Shown: positions 32,940 to 41,506, counted from the stretch's first letter. The stretch: DNA of 64,000 bases from Actinoplanes sp. NBC_00393 (GCF_036053395.1 NZ_CP107942.1:2570501-2634500), one strand, 5' to 3'. Notes: generated by a model from the sequence alone, not told the origin. Numbers and translations are program-made.

Positions 32940-34499
32940 GTGGGGATCATCCAGAACCCGGTGCTGCCGGGATTCCACCCGGATCCGTCGATCCTGCGGG
33001 TCGGCGACGACTACTACATCGCCACCTCGACCTTCGAGTGGTACCCGGGCGTGCGCCTGCACCACTCGAAGGACCTGGTGCATTGGCGAGCGCTCGGCGG
33101 CGTGCTGACCGACCAGCTCGACATGACCGGCAACCCCGACTCGGGCGGGGTCTGGGCGCCGTGCCTGTCGTACGCCGACGGCACCTTCTATCTGGTCTAC
33201 ACCGACGTGAAGTCCTACGCCGGCGGCTTCTGGGACACGCCCAACCATCTGGTGACCGCCCCGGCGATCGAGGGGCCGTGGTCCGAGCCGGTGCCGCTGC
33301 ACGCCCGCGGCTTCGACCCGTCGATGTTCCACGACGACGACGGCCGCAGCTGGCTGCTGTCCAACCGCACCGACTGGCGGCCCGGCCGGCCGTGGGCCAA
33401 CGGCATCATCATCCAGGAGTACGACCGGGCCCGGCGCCGGCTGGTCGGCGAACCGGTCGACCTGTACGCGGGCACCGCGGCCGGCATGACCGAGGGCCCG
33501 CACCTGTACCGCAAGGACGGCTGGTACTACCTGGTCACCGCCGAGGGCGGCACCGAATGGTTCCACCAGGTCACCGTCGCCCGCTCCCGGGAACTGCTCG
33601 GCCCGTACCGGACCGACCCGGACACCCCGCTGCTCACCTCGGTGCACCGGCCCGACCTGACGTTGCAGAAGGCCGGGCACGGCAGCCTGGTCGACACCCC
33701 GGACGGCGAGTGGTTCCTCGCCCACCTGACCGGCCGGCCGCTCGGCCTGCGCGGCCGCTGCATCCTCGGCCGGGAGACCGCCATCCAGCGCGTCACCTGG
33801 ACCGGCGAGGGCTGGCCCCGCATCGACGGCGGAGTGCCGCACGAACAGGTGCCCGGCCCCGGCCTGCCGGCGCACCCGTGGCCCGACGAGCCGGAGACCG
33901 ACGACTTCACCAGCCCGGCCCTGGGCCCGCACTGGAGCACGCTGCGCCGGCCGCCGTCGCCGGACTGGCTCAGCACCGGCTCCGGGCGGCTGCGGCTGAC
34001 CGGCGGCCGGTCCGCCGCGGCGCTGTCCGGCGAGAGCCTGGTGGCACGGCGGGTGCAGCACCAGCGGGTCACGTTCGAGGCCACCGTGGAGTTCGAGCCC
34101 TCGCAGTACCAGCAGATGGCCGGAATCACCGCCTACTACAACAGCCGCAACTGGTACTTCCTGCGGATCGGCTGGGACGAGCAGGACGGCCCGATGGTGG
34201 ACGTGCTGGCCAGCGACCGCGGCCGGGTGACGCTGTACGGGCCCGCGGTCCCGCTGGACGGCCCGGCGCGGCTGCGGCTCGAACTCGAGGGCGGCGCGCT
34301 GCGCGCCTCCTACGGCGACGTCGAATGGGGTCCGTTCGACGCGAGCATCCTGTCCGACGAGTACGCCCAGGAGAGCGACGGCGGGGTGCCGCGGACGTGG
34401 GGCTTCACCGGGGCGTTCTTCGGCCTGTGGGCGCAGGACATGACCGGCGGCGGGATCACCGCGTCGTTCTCCGCCGCCACGTACAAACCCCATCCCTGA
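32940..34499 (+). CDS. Glycoside hydrolase family 43, beta-xylosidase-like
   Basis: Cytoplasmic enzyme of 519 residues, without signal peptide. The five-bladed GH43 propeller occupies about residues 1-310: general base Asp15 (FHPDPSIL), the pKa-modulating Asp in VYTDVK, and general acid Glu185 (GMTEGPHL). The C-terminal 200 residues form the beta-sandwich typical of subfamily 11/12 beta-xylosidases (DDFTSPALGPHWSTLRRP and WYFLRIGWDEQDG). It would cleave imported xylo- or arabino-oligosaccharides. GTG start with a GGAAG site; the open frame extending upstream overlaps the permease and is rejected. Same operon as the CUT1 transporter. Confidence 0.92.
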   Translation: MGIIQNPVLPGFHPDPSILRVGDDYYIATSTFEWYPGVRLHHSKDLVHWRALGGVLTDQLDMTGNPDSGGVWAPCLSYADGTFYLVYTDVKSYAGGFWDTPNHLVTAPAIEGPWSEPVPLHARGFDPSMFHDDDGRSWLLSNRTDWRPGRPWANGIIIQEYDRARRRLVGEPVDLYAGTAAGMTEGPHLYRKDGWYYLVTAEGGTEWFHQVTVARSRELLGPYRTDPDTPLLTSVHRPDLTLQKAGHGSLVDTPDGEWFLAHLTGRPLGLRGRCILGRETAIQRVTWTGEGWPRIDGGVPHEQVPGPGLPAHPWPDEPETDDFTSPALGPHWSTLRRPPSPDWLSTGSGRLRLTGGRSAAALSGESLVARRVQHQRVTFEATVEFEPSQYQQMAGITAYYNSRNWYFLRIGWDEQDGPMVDVLASDRGRVTLYGPAVPLDGPARLRLELEGGALRASYGDVEWGPFDASILSDEYAQESDGGVPRTWGFTGAFFGLWAQDMTGGGITASFSAATYKPHP

Positions 34500-34510
34500 T
34501 CCGAGAGGCG

Positions 34511-35296
34511 ATGACCATGATGACTCTGAATCGGCGAGGGCTGCTCATCGCGGCGGCCGCGGGAGTGGTCGCGGCGGCCACCGGCGCATCCTCCGCGGCG
34601 GCAGCCGGGCCCATCCCGGCCCACCTGATCAGCCGGTACCGGCTGGACACCCGCTGGTACGGCCGGTACGTCGACGCCTGGGGACTGCCGGTGTTCGGCC
34701 CGCACCACATCCAGGACGCCACCCTGCAGCGCATGCGCGACCAGCTCGGCACTCTGCTCTGGACGTACCCGCACTGGCCGGTGCCGGAACTGGACCGGCG
34801 CAACGTGCGGCTGGTGGTCGTCGCGCGCGGCGAGCGGATGAGCGCCGTTCCGGACGTGCGGCAGCGGTTCGGGACAAGCCTGGACGACCGGTACTGGGGC
34901 GGCTTCGGCGCCACCGACTCCTTCCCGCTGTCGGTGTCGACCGAGAGCAACGTGCTGGACGGCCAGGGCGGGGAGAACGTGTTCGTCCACGAGTTCGGGC
35001 ACACCCTGCACCTGATGTCACTGCGGTATGTCGACCCGGGCTTCACACCGGAGCTGACCAGCGCGTGGAACGCTGCCCGCCGGGCCGGCCGCTGGGCCAA
35101 CACGTACGCGGGCAGCAACATCGACGAGTACTTCGCCGAGGGCATCCAGTCGTACTTCGGGGTCAACCACCGCGGTCCGGCCGGTGGCGACGGCGTGCAC
35201 AACGACATCAGCAACCGGGTGGCGTTGCAGGCGTACGACCGGCCGCTGTTCACCCTGCTCGACCGGATCTACCGGGGCCGGACGCTGCCCACCTGA
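34511..35296 (+). CDS. Tat-exported zinc metalloprotease-like protein
   Basis: Protein of 261 residues with a twin-arginine-type signal (NRRGLLIAAAAGVVAAATG, cleavage near AAAAG). The mature domain has a zincin motif, HEFGH (His160, Glu161, His164), and a downstream DEYFAEGIQSYF in which Glu210 is the likely third zinc ligand, as in the anthrax-lethal-factor-like (ATLF) gluzincins. Fold and length are compatible with a single catalytic domain. It sits 11 bases behind the GH43 gene and is the last gene of that operon. Why a peptidase should belong to a polysaccharide locus is unclear; it might release cell-wall or protein-bound glycans, which is speculation. Confidence 0.8.
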   Translation: MTMMTLNRRGLLIAAAAGVVAAATGASSAAAAGPIPAHLISRYRLDTRWYGRYVDAWGLPVFGPHHIQDATLQRMRDQLGTLLWTYPHWPVPELDRRNVRLVVVARGERMSAVPDVRQRFGTSLDDRYWGGFGATDSFPLSVSTESNVLDGQGGENVFVHEFGHTLHLMSLRYVDPGFTPELTSAWNAARRAGRWANTYAGSNIDEYFAEGIQSYFGVNHRGPAGGDGVHNDISNRVALQAYDRPLFTLLDRIYRGRTLPT

Positions 35297-35320
35297 CCGC
35301 GTCGCCGCTTTCGCGACCGG

Positions 35321-35887
35321 TCAGACCGCGGATCGGCGGAAGGCGTCCAGCAGGTCGGTTTCCTGCGTCTCCCACCGCTCGAACAGCGCGCCGGTGCCGT
35401 GCCGCTCGACGAAGGCGAGTTCCGCCACGGTCGCCGGGATCAGGGTGATCAGCTGCAGTTCGGTGGTGCCGTCGGCGGCGCGCAGCGTGCCGAAGTCTCC
35501 GTCGGCGTACGGATGGGTGGCGGCGATGACACCGCCGATGTCGCTGTCCGGCACCAGCGGGCCCGGCGACGGAATCACCTGCTCCAGCGTCAGACCGCGG
35601 CGGCCCTTCATCACCAGCTCCGCGGTGAGCGCGGTGATCAGATGGGCCGCCTTGCGCTGCACGGAATGCACGGTGCAGACGAGCTCCTGCGGCAGCACCG
35701 CGGTTATCGACTGGAAGCGCAGCCCGTTCGTGACCACGGAGACCAGATCGTCGTCCGGGGTCTGGCAGAAGAACAGCGCGTACCCGCGGTTGGCGCCGGT
35801 GACGGTGGGCGCCTCGGTCTCGCGCACCGGACCCAGGTAGGACTGGATGTGATCGAGAAAGCCGGAGTACTTGTCGGTGGCGCTCAC
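35321..35887 (-). CDS. Suppressor-of-fused (SUFU) domain protein, immunity-like
   Basis: Protein of 188 residues made of one SUFU domain. Recognisable parts: an N-terminal helix (KYSGFLDHIQSYLG), the strand ALFFCQTPDDDLVSVVTNGL, the LVCTVHSV segment, and the C-terminal TELQLITLIPATVAELAFVERHG where the family usually has LLPITPAE. In bacteria such single-domain proteins often serve as immunity proteins of polymorphic toxins or sit beside secretion effectors. The GTG at 35887 with GGAAGGGG upstream is chosen; the longer frame to 36130 is not convincing. No toxin gene is adjacent, so it appears orphaned. It converges on the metalloprotease gene. Confidence 0.8.
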   Translation of the reverse strand: MSATDKYSGFLDHIQSYLGPVRETEAPTVTGANRGYALFFCQTPDDDLVSVVTNGLRFQSITAVLPQELVCTVHSVQRKAAHLITALTAELVMKGRRGLTLEQVIPSPGPLVPDSDIGGVIAATHPYADGDFGTLRAADGTTELQLITLIPATVAELAFVERHGTGALFERWETQETDLLDAFRRSAV

Positions 35888-36348
35888 GCCGGTCGGCCCC
35901 TTCCGTTGTCTCTCGGTGCGTTTGTCTCTCGGTGCGTTCGCTACGGCGGTGGCCGGGGTCCGTTGTTCAACATCGAACCATCGTGACCGTATCCGGGAGC
36001 CTGTGATTCGGACTGGTGGCCGACGTTGTTCCCCGGCTGCCGTTGGGCGCCCCCCAAATTCACGTCCCGGTCGCCGATCTTGGTGCCGCACTGCCGTACG
36101 TGGTTCCGGGTCGAAGTCGAGATCCGGCATGTCAGCGTCCCGGGAACCGGCTCTGGGCCCGGGCGAGATCGTTGGCTATGCCCTCCAGGGTCTCGTGCAA
36201 TGCCCGGACGATCCCGGCGATCCGTCCGCCGGGTTCTGACTGCTGAGCTGCTGGCGCGCACCGCCTGCCGGCTCGCGGCGGAAACCTGACCCGTTCGGAG
36301 GCGGGCTCTCTTTCGGCTACGCCGGTCCGGTTCAACGGCACACACGAT
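35888..36348. other. Gap without a supported gene, possibly a degraded reading frame
   Basis: About 460 bases upstream of the SUFU gene carry no frame I can support. Minus-strand fragments read like coding remains, for example GRIAGIVRALHETLEGIANDL ending in FPGR and a stop (36132 side), and NHVRQCGTKIGDRDVNLGG in another frame. G/C content is lower than in neighbouring genes. A broken toxin gene in front of an immunity gene is one possibility. It also holds whatever promoter serves the SUFU gene. Confidence 0.3.
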
Positions 36349-36380
36349 CGGGCCCGCCACCGAGTGCGGTGGCGGGCCCG
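36349..36380 (-). terminator. Hairpin terminator after the GH26-CBM6 gene
   Basis: CGGGCCCGCCACCG and CGGTGGCGGGCCCG form a perfect 14-base stem with a four-base loop, eleven bases beyond the stop of the gene ending at 36392. It closes the two-gene GH26 operon on the minus strand. Confidence 0.85.
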
Positions 36381-36391
36381 GGAGGAGCGGC

Positions 36392-38068
36392 TCAGAGGAA
36401 GCGGAACCAGTCGAGGTCGAGGACGTCGGCGGCGTCGTTGGCGCGGGCCACGACGGTGATGCTGGTCGTGCCGGCCGGCAGGTTGCTCACGTTGAAGGCG
36501 ATCTCCTTGTAATTGGTCGCCGAGCCGGTGCCGAGCAGGCCGGGGGCGGCGATCACCGGTCCGGTGGCGGAGCCGGCACGGAATTCGAGGGTGACGGCCT
36601 GGTTGGTGGGCCGGGCCGAGGAATACCGGAACAAAACCTGGTTCGGGGTACGCCCGGCGAAGTTCACCCCGTCGTAGCGGGCCCAGTCACCGTTGTTGAG
36701 CGAGCTGAGCCGCCCGGCGGTGACAGTCGTGCCGCTGTGGCTGTCACGCGACTCGGCCTCGATCGTGGCGTAGGCGTTGCGGTTCCCGGAAGGAGGCGGA
36801 GTAGTAGTTGGCGGAGTAGTAGTCGGGGGAGTGGTCGGCGGGTTGGTCGGGGTTCCGCCGCCCCAGTTGGCGCCGCGGCCGGACAACGTACCGTTCACGA
36901 AGATCGAGTTCTGCAGCTCGCGCTTGAAGTTCGCCAGAATGGTGGCGTTGTCCTGGATCCGGCTGTTGCCCCAGTAGCCGTCGGTGCAGTTCGGGGCCCC
37001 GGCCGACGCGCCCGGCGGGCAGCTGAACTGGCTGATCGCCTCCCAGTCGCTGTTGATGTAGGAGACGCCGCGCAGCACGTCGGTGTTGCGGTTGATGTAG
37101 GCGAAGAACTGGTCGTACCAGCTGCCGACCTTCGTCCAGTCCCCGTTCAGCGAGACCCGGTTGTTGCGGTTGACGCAGGAGGCGTCCAGCTGAGCCGTCC
37201 GGTACGCCTGCGGCGTCGACTCGGAGATCATCGCCGGCTTGTTGTGCCCCCGGGCGAAGTTCAGCACCCGGTCGTAGAGCACCGTCGGCGTACTGGTCGG
37301 CGTGTCGCAGGCCCACTGGTACTGCCGGTAGGTGGCGTCCCAGTAGAAGGTGCTCAGCCCGACGTAGTCGACCACGTCGTCACCGGGGTACCAGTCGTTG
37401 AGGTGTGACGGGTTCGAGAAGTCGAACTTGTACTCGGCCGGGCCGTCCTTCGCGTAGCTGGCGGACTGCCACACCGTCTTGATGTTCGTGGCGCCCAGGC
37501 TCGTGATGCGCTGCTTCACCACCCGGAACGCCTGCTTGTAGAAATCGGTGTTGTAGCAGTTCCACGGGCCGTCGAACTCGTAGCCCACCCGCAGGTAGAC
37601 CGGCCGGCCGGTGTTCTTGAAGTAGGTGAGCAGGTTGTCCAGGTTCTGCCGGTACTGCTGGCCGACCGTGCCGGCGATGTCGGCGTCGTTGCGGCCGATG
37701 ATCGCGCGCAGCGGCTGGTTGGCGCAGCCCGGGTTGTCGGCCAGGTACAGGCCGACGGCGACGGCCGCGCCCGGGTACTCGGCGAGGGTCTGGTTGTAGT
37801 TGAAGACGTTGCCGTTGAGGTTGCAGGTGACGGTCAGGCCGTTGCAGGCGTACGGCGAGATGTTGGTGTAGAGGGTGACGCCGCCGGGGCGCGGGAACGA
37901 CGCGTCCCGGTCGAGGACCTGCTGCTTGAACGCGGTCAGGTCGGGCGTGGTCTGGCCGGCGAAGAAGGTGATCTTCCCGGGTGGGATGGCGGCTTCGGCG
38001 GGGGAGGCGGCCACCGCGATCAGCGGGACAGCCAGCGCGGCCAGGCCGGCGAGGACTTTTCGTAGCAC
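36392..38068 (-). CDS. Secreted GH26-like glycoside hydrolase with CBM6
   Basis: Protein of 558 residues: Sec signal peptide (VLAGLAALAVPLIAVAASPAEA), a GH26-like (beta/alpha)8 domain (about 30-400), a Pro/Thr linker and a C-terminal CBM6 module (about 430-558). Probable acid/base Glu is in YLRVGYEFDGPW and the nucleophile Glu in PAMISESTPQ, the two glutamates of clan GH-A. The family includes beta-1,4-mannanases and beta-1,3-xylanases; the presence of a GH43 beta-xylosidase-like gene nearby leaves both open. CBM6 modules bind xylan or beta-glucan chain ends. GTG start with TGGAGAAA upstream. It follows the 38090 gene after 21 bases on the same strand. Confidence 0.88.
   Translation of the reverse strand: MLRKVLAGLAALAVPLIAVAASPAEAAIPPGKITFFAGQTTPDLTAFKQQVLDRDASFPRPGGVTLYTNISPYACNGLTVTCNLNGNVFNYNQTLAEYPGAAVAVGLYLADNPGCANQPLRAIIGRNDADIAGTVGQQYRQNLDNLLTYFKNTGRPVYLRVGYEFDGPWNCYNTDFYKQAFRVVKQRITSLGATNIKTVWQSASYAKDGPAEYKFDFSNPSHLNDWYPGDDVVDYVGLSTFYWDATYRQYQWACDTPTSTPTVLYDRVLNFARGHNKPAMISESTPQAYRTAQLDASCVNRNNRVSLNGDWTKVGSWYDQFFAYINRNTDVLRGVSYINSDWEAISQFSCPPGASAGAPNCTDGYWGNSRIQDNATILANFKRELQNSIFVNGTLSGRGANWGGGTPTNPPTTPPTTTPPTTTPPPSGNRNAYATIEAESRDSHSGTTVTAGRLSSLNNGDWARYDGVNFAGRTPNQVLFRYSSARPTNQAVTLEFRAGSATGPVIAAPGLLGTGSATNYKEIAFNVSNLPAGTTSITVVARANDAADVLDLDWFRFL
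36393..36780 (-). repeat. CBM6-coding direct repeat, copy A
   Basis: The 3' part of this gene is nearly identical in DNA to the 3' part of the neighbouring gene (38091-38484). Most of the CBM6 coding sequence differs by only scattered bases, while the catalytic domains differ widely. Confidence 0.85.
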
Positions 38069-38089
38069 GGGTTTCTCCAGGGGTGGGGA

Positions 38090-39739
38090 TCAGTTGAAGC
38101 GGAACCAGTCGAGGTCGAGGACGTCGGCGCTGTCGTTGGCGCGGGTCACGACGGTGATGCTGGTCGTGCCGGCCGGCAGGGCGCCGACGTTGAAGGCGGC
38201 TTCCCGGAAAGAGTTCACCGAGCCGGTGCCGAGCAGGCCGGGCGCGGCGATCACCGGTCCGGTCGCGGAGCCGGCGCGGAATTCGAGGGTGACGGCCTGG
38301 TTGGTGGGCCGGGCCGAGGAATAACGGAACAGAACCTGGTTCGGGGTACGCCCGGCGAAGTTCACCCCGTCGTAGCGGGCCCAGTCGCCGTTGTTGAGGG
38401 AGCTGAGCCGGCCTGCGGTGACGGTCGTGCCGCTGTGGCTGTCACGCGACTCGGCCTCGATGGTGGCGAAGGCGTTCCGGCTGCCCGGCGGCGGCGTGGT
38501 CGGCGCTGTGGTCGGGCCGGGACCGCCACCGGCACAGGTGGTGACGAACCGGCGATCGACCAGGCCCTGGCAGAACGAGTCGCGGGCCGCGGCGTACTGC
38601 GACAGCCGTCCGTCGGCGAACCAGGTGGAATCCACCGGGAAGTCGAAACTGCCGTCCGGGATGCCGTCCCAGCCGTACCGGAAATCGAGGTTGATGTAGA
38701 CCGCGGCCTTGATCACCTGGCTCAGGTCGTGGGTTCCGGCCATGTTGGGGATGGGCCCGGTGTAGTTCATCAGCCCGAACAGCCGCCGCACCCAGGTGTC
38801 GCCGCGTGCGGCCTCCAGGCCGCGGGTGTCGGTGTCGTCGGTGAAGTTCATCATCCCGGACTCCGACACGATCATCGGTTTGCCGTGGTCCCGGGCGAAC
38901 TTCATCATCTTCAGGACGTTGCCGTCATAGTCCCAGTTCTTCCAGACGGCCGCGGCGTTTCCCGAGCTGTCGGTGCCCAGGTACGCGTTGCGGCACTGCA
39001 GCGCCGACGTGTCGTAGTTTTGCGGCGGCGTGCCGTTGTAGAGGTAGCCGTTGTCGTAGATCGGCATGCACAGCTCGTGCGCGAAGATCGACACCCCGAT
39101 CCAGTCGGTGACCGCGTCGCCCGGGTACATCTGCTCGTACTCGCCGCGGACCGGGTGGAAGACATAGGTGACGTTGTTCTGCTGCTTACGGCCGTCGATC
39201 AGGGCCCGCAGCTTGGCGAACGCCTGCTTGTACGAGTCGCAGGTCGCGCTCGTGCAGTGGTAGAAGCTGGACACCTCGTAGTCCAGACGCAGGAAGAACT
39301 TGGCGCCGGGGTGGGCGTTGACGAACGCGATCAGGTTGTCGAACTGTGCGGCGTGCTGCCCGGCGGCGATCTCGGCGGTCACCGCGCGGGAGCGGGCCGC
39401 CTTGGTCTGTTCGCTGCCGCCGGTGTAGCCGGGCGGATTGTCCTTCCAGGAGACCCCGATCTGGATCGCCTTGCCCTGCTGAGCCAGGAAGGTGGCGTAG
39501 TCGCGGTGGCCGGCGTTGACCCAGGTGCCGGACTTCACCTCGTAGTAGACGGATCCGCCGCTGGGCGCGGCGGCGAACGACGTGTAGTCGTCCCAGGCGG
39601 CTTCCGTGGACTGGCCCATGAACATCAACCGGCCGTCCGTGGGGGCGAACGTGGCGGCGCCGGCGGGCGGTTGCCCGCCCACCAGCGCCGCGGCCAGGAC
39701 ACCGGCGGCGGCCAGGCCGGCGAGGAATCTGGGAAACAT
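38090..39739 (-). CDS. Secreted GH26-like glycoside hydrolase with CBM6, divergent paralogue
   Basis: Protein of 549 residues with a signal peptide (RFLAGLAAAGVLAAALVGG), a catalytic domain distantly related to GH26 (about 33-400) and a CBM6 tail almost identical to that of its neighbour. Likely acid/base Glu in FFLRLDYEVSSF and nucleophile Glu in KPMIVSESGMM. It contains several cysteines (HCTSATCDSY, ELCMPI) that could form disulfides. It is the first gene of the minus-strand pair and is divergent from the third GH26-like gene; two TTTCGAAA palindromes lie between. The ribosome site is weak. The same polysaccharide as its neighbour is the likely target. Confidence 0.85.
   Translation of the reverse strand: MFPRFLAGLAAAGVLAAALVGGQPPAGAATFAPTDGRLMFMGQSTEAAWDDYTSFAAAPSGGSVYYEVKSGTWVNAGHRDYATFLAQQGKAIQIGVSWKDNPPGYTGGSEQTKAARSRAVTAEIAAGQHAAQFDNLIAFVNAHPGAKFFLRLDYEVSSFYHCTSATCDSYKQAFAKLRALIDGRKQQNNVTYVFHPVRGEYEQMYPGDAVTDWIGVSIFAHELCMPIYDNGYLYNGTPPQNYDTSALQCRNAYLGTDSSGNAAAVWKNWDYDGNVLKMMKFARDHGKPMIVSESGMMNFTDDTDTRGLEAARGDTWVRRLFGLMNYTGPIPNMAGTHDLSQVIKAAVYINLDFRYGWDGIPDGSFDFPVDSTWFADGRLSQYAAARDSFCQGLVDRRFVTTCAGGGPGPTTAPTTPPPGSRNAFATIEAESRDSHSGTTVTAGRLSSLNNGDWARYDGVNFAGRTPNQVLFRYSSARPTNQAVTLEFRAGSATGPVIAAPGLLGTGSVNSFREAAFNVGALPAGTTSITVVTRANDSADVLDLDWFRFN
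38091..38484 (-). repeat. CBM6-coding direct repeat, copy B
   Basis: Second copy of the CBM6-coding DNA described at 36393-36780, same orientation, about 1.7 kb apart. Divergence is concentrated towards the 3' end of the module (residues after LLGTGS), whereas the preceding 85 codons are nearly invariant. Confidence 0.85.
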
Positions 39740-39774
39740 GCCGGTACGGTACGAAGCCGTTGATGAACTTCGAA

Positions 39775-39789
39775 GTGTTTTCGAAACAC
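39775..39789. promoter_or_regulatory. LacI-type operator GTGTTTTCGAAACAC
   Basis: Fifteen-base palindrome with the TTTCGAAA core (39779-39786), 36 bases before the start codon of the GH26-like gene read leftwards. Same core as the sites at the lacI/CUT1 promoter. Confidence 0.55.
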
Positions 39790-39846
39790 GCCGTTCACAC
39801 GGCGGTCCCGCTCACCGGTCTGTTACGGCGTTCCGGGCCGCGCGGA

Positions 39847-39856
39847 GTTTCGAAAC
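39847..39856. promoter_or_regulatory. LacI-type operator GTTTCGAAAC
   Basis: Perfect ten-base palindrome, 64 bases upstream of the start of the rightward GH26-like gene. Together with 39775-39789 it brackets the divergent promoter region, 72 bases apart centre to centre, close to seven helical turns. Confidence 0.55.
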
Positions 39857-39919
39857 ATCTGGATTGCCGTCGTGTTACGGGCCTACCGTCGCCGCATTCC
39901 CGGCACCGAGGAGCCCCTC

Positions 39920-41497
39920 TTGCTGAAAAGATCGTTCAGTCGCGCCGCGGCTGTTGTCCTTGCCATCGTCGCGGCAGCCGCCGTACCCACCCCGGCCGAG
40001 GCCGGCCGAACCCTGCACGCGCCCAACCTGCCGTCCGGCGGGCGAGTCCTGTTCTACATGGGCCAGGACAGCAGCACCCTCGCCGAGTTCAAGGAAGCCG
40101 TACCGTCGCTGGTCCCGGCCGGTGTCACGCTCTACACGAACCTGGTCGGCTCCCCGATGAGCGGCATGTTCCAGCCCACCGACTACGGCTCCGGGGAGAA
40201 CGACTTCCCCGCCACCATCAACGAGTTCGGCGGCGGCCTGGCGGTCGGCCTGTACCTCTCCGACCCGGCGCAGACCCCGCTGAAGGCGTACGCCGGGACC
40301 GCGGACGCCGCGACTGTGGCCCGCTACCGCGAATGGCTCGACGAATTCATCACCTACCTCGACCGGACCGGCCGGGAGGTGTTCCTGCGCATCGGCTACG
40401 AGTTCGACGGCGCCTGGAACGCCTACGACCCGCAGCTGTACAAGCAGGCGTACCGCTACATCGCCCGCCGCATCGACCAGCTCCGGGCCCGCAAGATCGC
40501 GACCGTCTGGCAGAGCGCGGCCTGGCCACGTGCCGAGAAGGAGCCGTACGCGGCAACCGCGCCCGGACACTGGGACCGCTGGTACCCCGGTGACGAGTAC
40601 GTCGACTGGGCCGGCATCTCGCATTTCTACGGCGAGCAGTACGACCGCTACCAGTGGTCATGCGACAGCGCCGTGGCCACCCCGCTCGCGGTCCAGCAGT
40701 CGCTGCTCGACTTCGCCCGCAAGCACCGCAAGCCGGTCTTCGTCTCCGAGTCCGCCCCGCAGGGCTTCGACATCGGCAACAAGACGGCGGCGTGCATCTT
40801 CGTCGACCCGGTCACCGGCGGTCCGCGCCCCACGGTGCCGGTCACCGCGCAGCAGATCTGGGACACCTGGTACGCGCCGTACTTCCGCTTCGTCGACCGC
40901 AACCGCGACATCATCCGCGGCATCGCCTACATCAACACCAACTGGAACGCGCAGTCGATGTGGAACTGCCAGCCTGGCGCCTGCGCCAACGGCTACTGGG
41001 GTGACAGCCGCATCCAGGCCGACCCGCTGATCCTGGCCCGCTTCCGGGCCGAGATCGCCAAGCCGATGTACGAGCACGGCCCGCGCCGGGCCCGCCCGTT
41101 CGAGGCGCCGGACTTCTCCGGCCCGGGCCGCTCCGAGGGCGAGTACGCCGACCTGCCGCAGGGCGGCACCACCGGCATCGCCATCGCCGACCCGACCGCC
41201 TCCAACGACCGGACCGCGCTGATCTACGCCAACGGCGCGTCGCTGGAGTTCGACCACGTCGCCGCGGGCGCCTCGCTCGGCCTGCGCTACGCCACCGTGA
41301 CGGACAACGTCCGGCTGACCGTGCTGGTCAACGGCGCCGAGCGGCACAGCCTCACCCTGCCCAACCGCGGCGCGGCCACCGCCTGGGCCGACGTCACCCT
41401 ACCGGTGGCGGTGCCCCGCGACGCGACGGTGACGCTGCGCCTGAACAGCGGCGACGTGGTGTGGATCGACTACGTCACCCCCGGCCAGCGACGTTGA
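39920..41497 (+). CDS. Secreted GH26-like glycoside hydrolase
   Basis: Protein of 525 residues with a signal peptide (SFSRAAAVVLAIVAAAAVPTPAEA) and a GH26-like catalytic domain closely related to the 36392 gene (shared VTLYTN, VGYEF-type and WYPGD segments). Acid/base Glu in VFLRIGYEFDGAW and nucleophile Glu in KPVFVSESAPQ. The C-terminal 130 residues form a beta-sandwich unlike CBM6 (RSEGEYADLPQGGTTGIAI), which may be another carbohydrate-binding module. A TTG at 39920 is chosen because GAGGAG lies six bases before it and the signal peptide then begins MLKRSFSR; the frame is open to 39872. Divergent from the 38090 gene and probably co-regulated. Confidence 0.85.
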   Translation: MLKRSFSRAAAVVLAIVAAAAVPTPAEAGRTLHAPNLPSGGRVLFYMGQDSSTLAEFKEAVPSLVPAGVTLYTNLVGSPMSGMFQPTDYGSGENDFPATINEFGGGLAVGLYLSDPAQTPLKAYAGTADAATVARYREWLDEFITYLDRTGREVFLRIGYEFDGAWNAYDPQLYKQAYRYIARRIDQLRARKIATVWQSAAWPRAEKEPYAATAPGHWDRWYPGDEYVDWAGISHFYGEQYDRYQWSCDSAVATPLAVQQSLLDFARKHRKPVFVSESAPQGFDIGNKTAACIFVDPVTGGPRPTVPVTAQQIWDTWYAPYFRFVDRNRDIIRGIAYINTNWNAQSMWNCQPGACANGYWGDSRIQADPLILARFRAEIAKPMYEHGPRRARPFEAPDFSGPGRSEGEYADLPQGGTTGIAIADPTASNDRTALIYANGASLEFDHVAAGASLGLRYATVTDNVRLTVLVNGAERHSLTLPNRGAATAWADVTLPVAVPRDATVTLRLNSGDVVWIDYVTPGQRR

Positions 41498-41506
41498 GAA
41501 CGAGCG

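Noticed and set aside
36770..36850. Short tandem repeats that could hint at a CRISPR or VNTR
   Set aside because: They encode the Pro/Thr linker of the GH26-CBM6 enzyme; units are codon-level repeats without spacers. No CRISPR array was seen anywhere.
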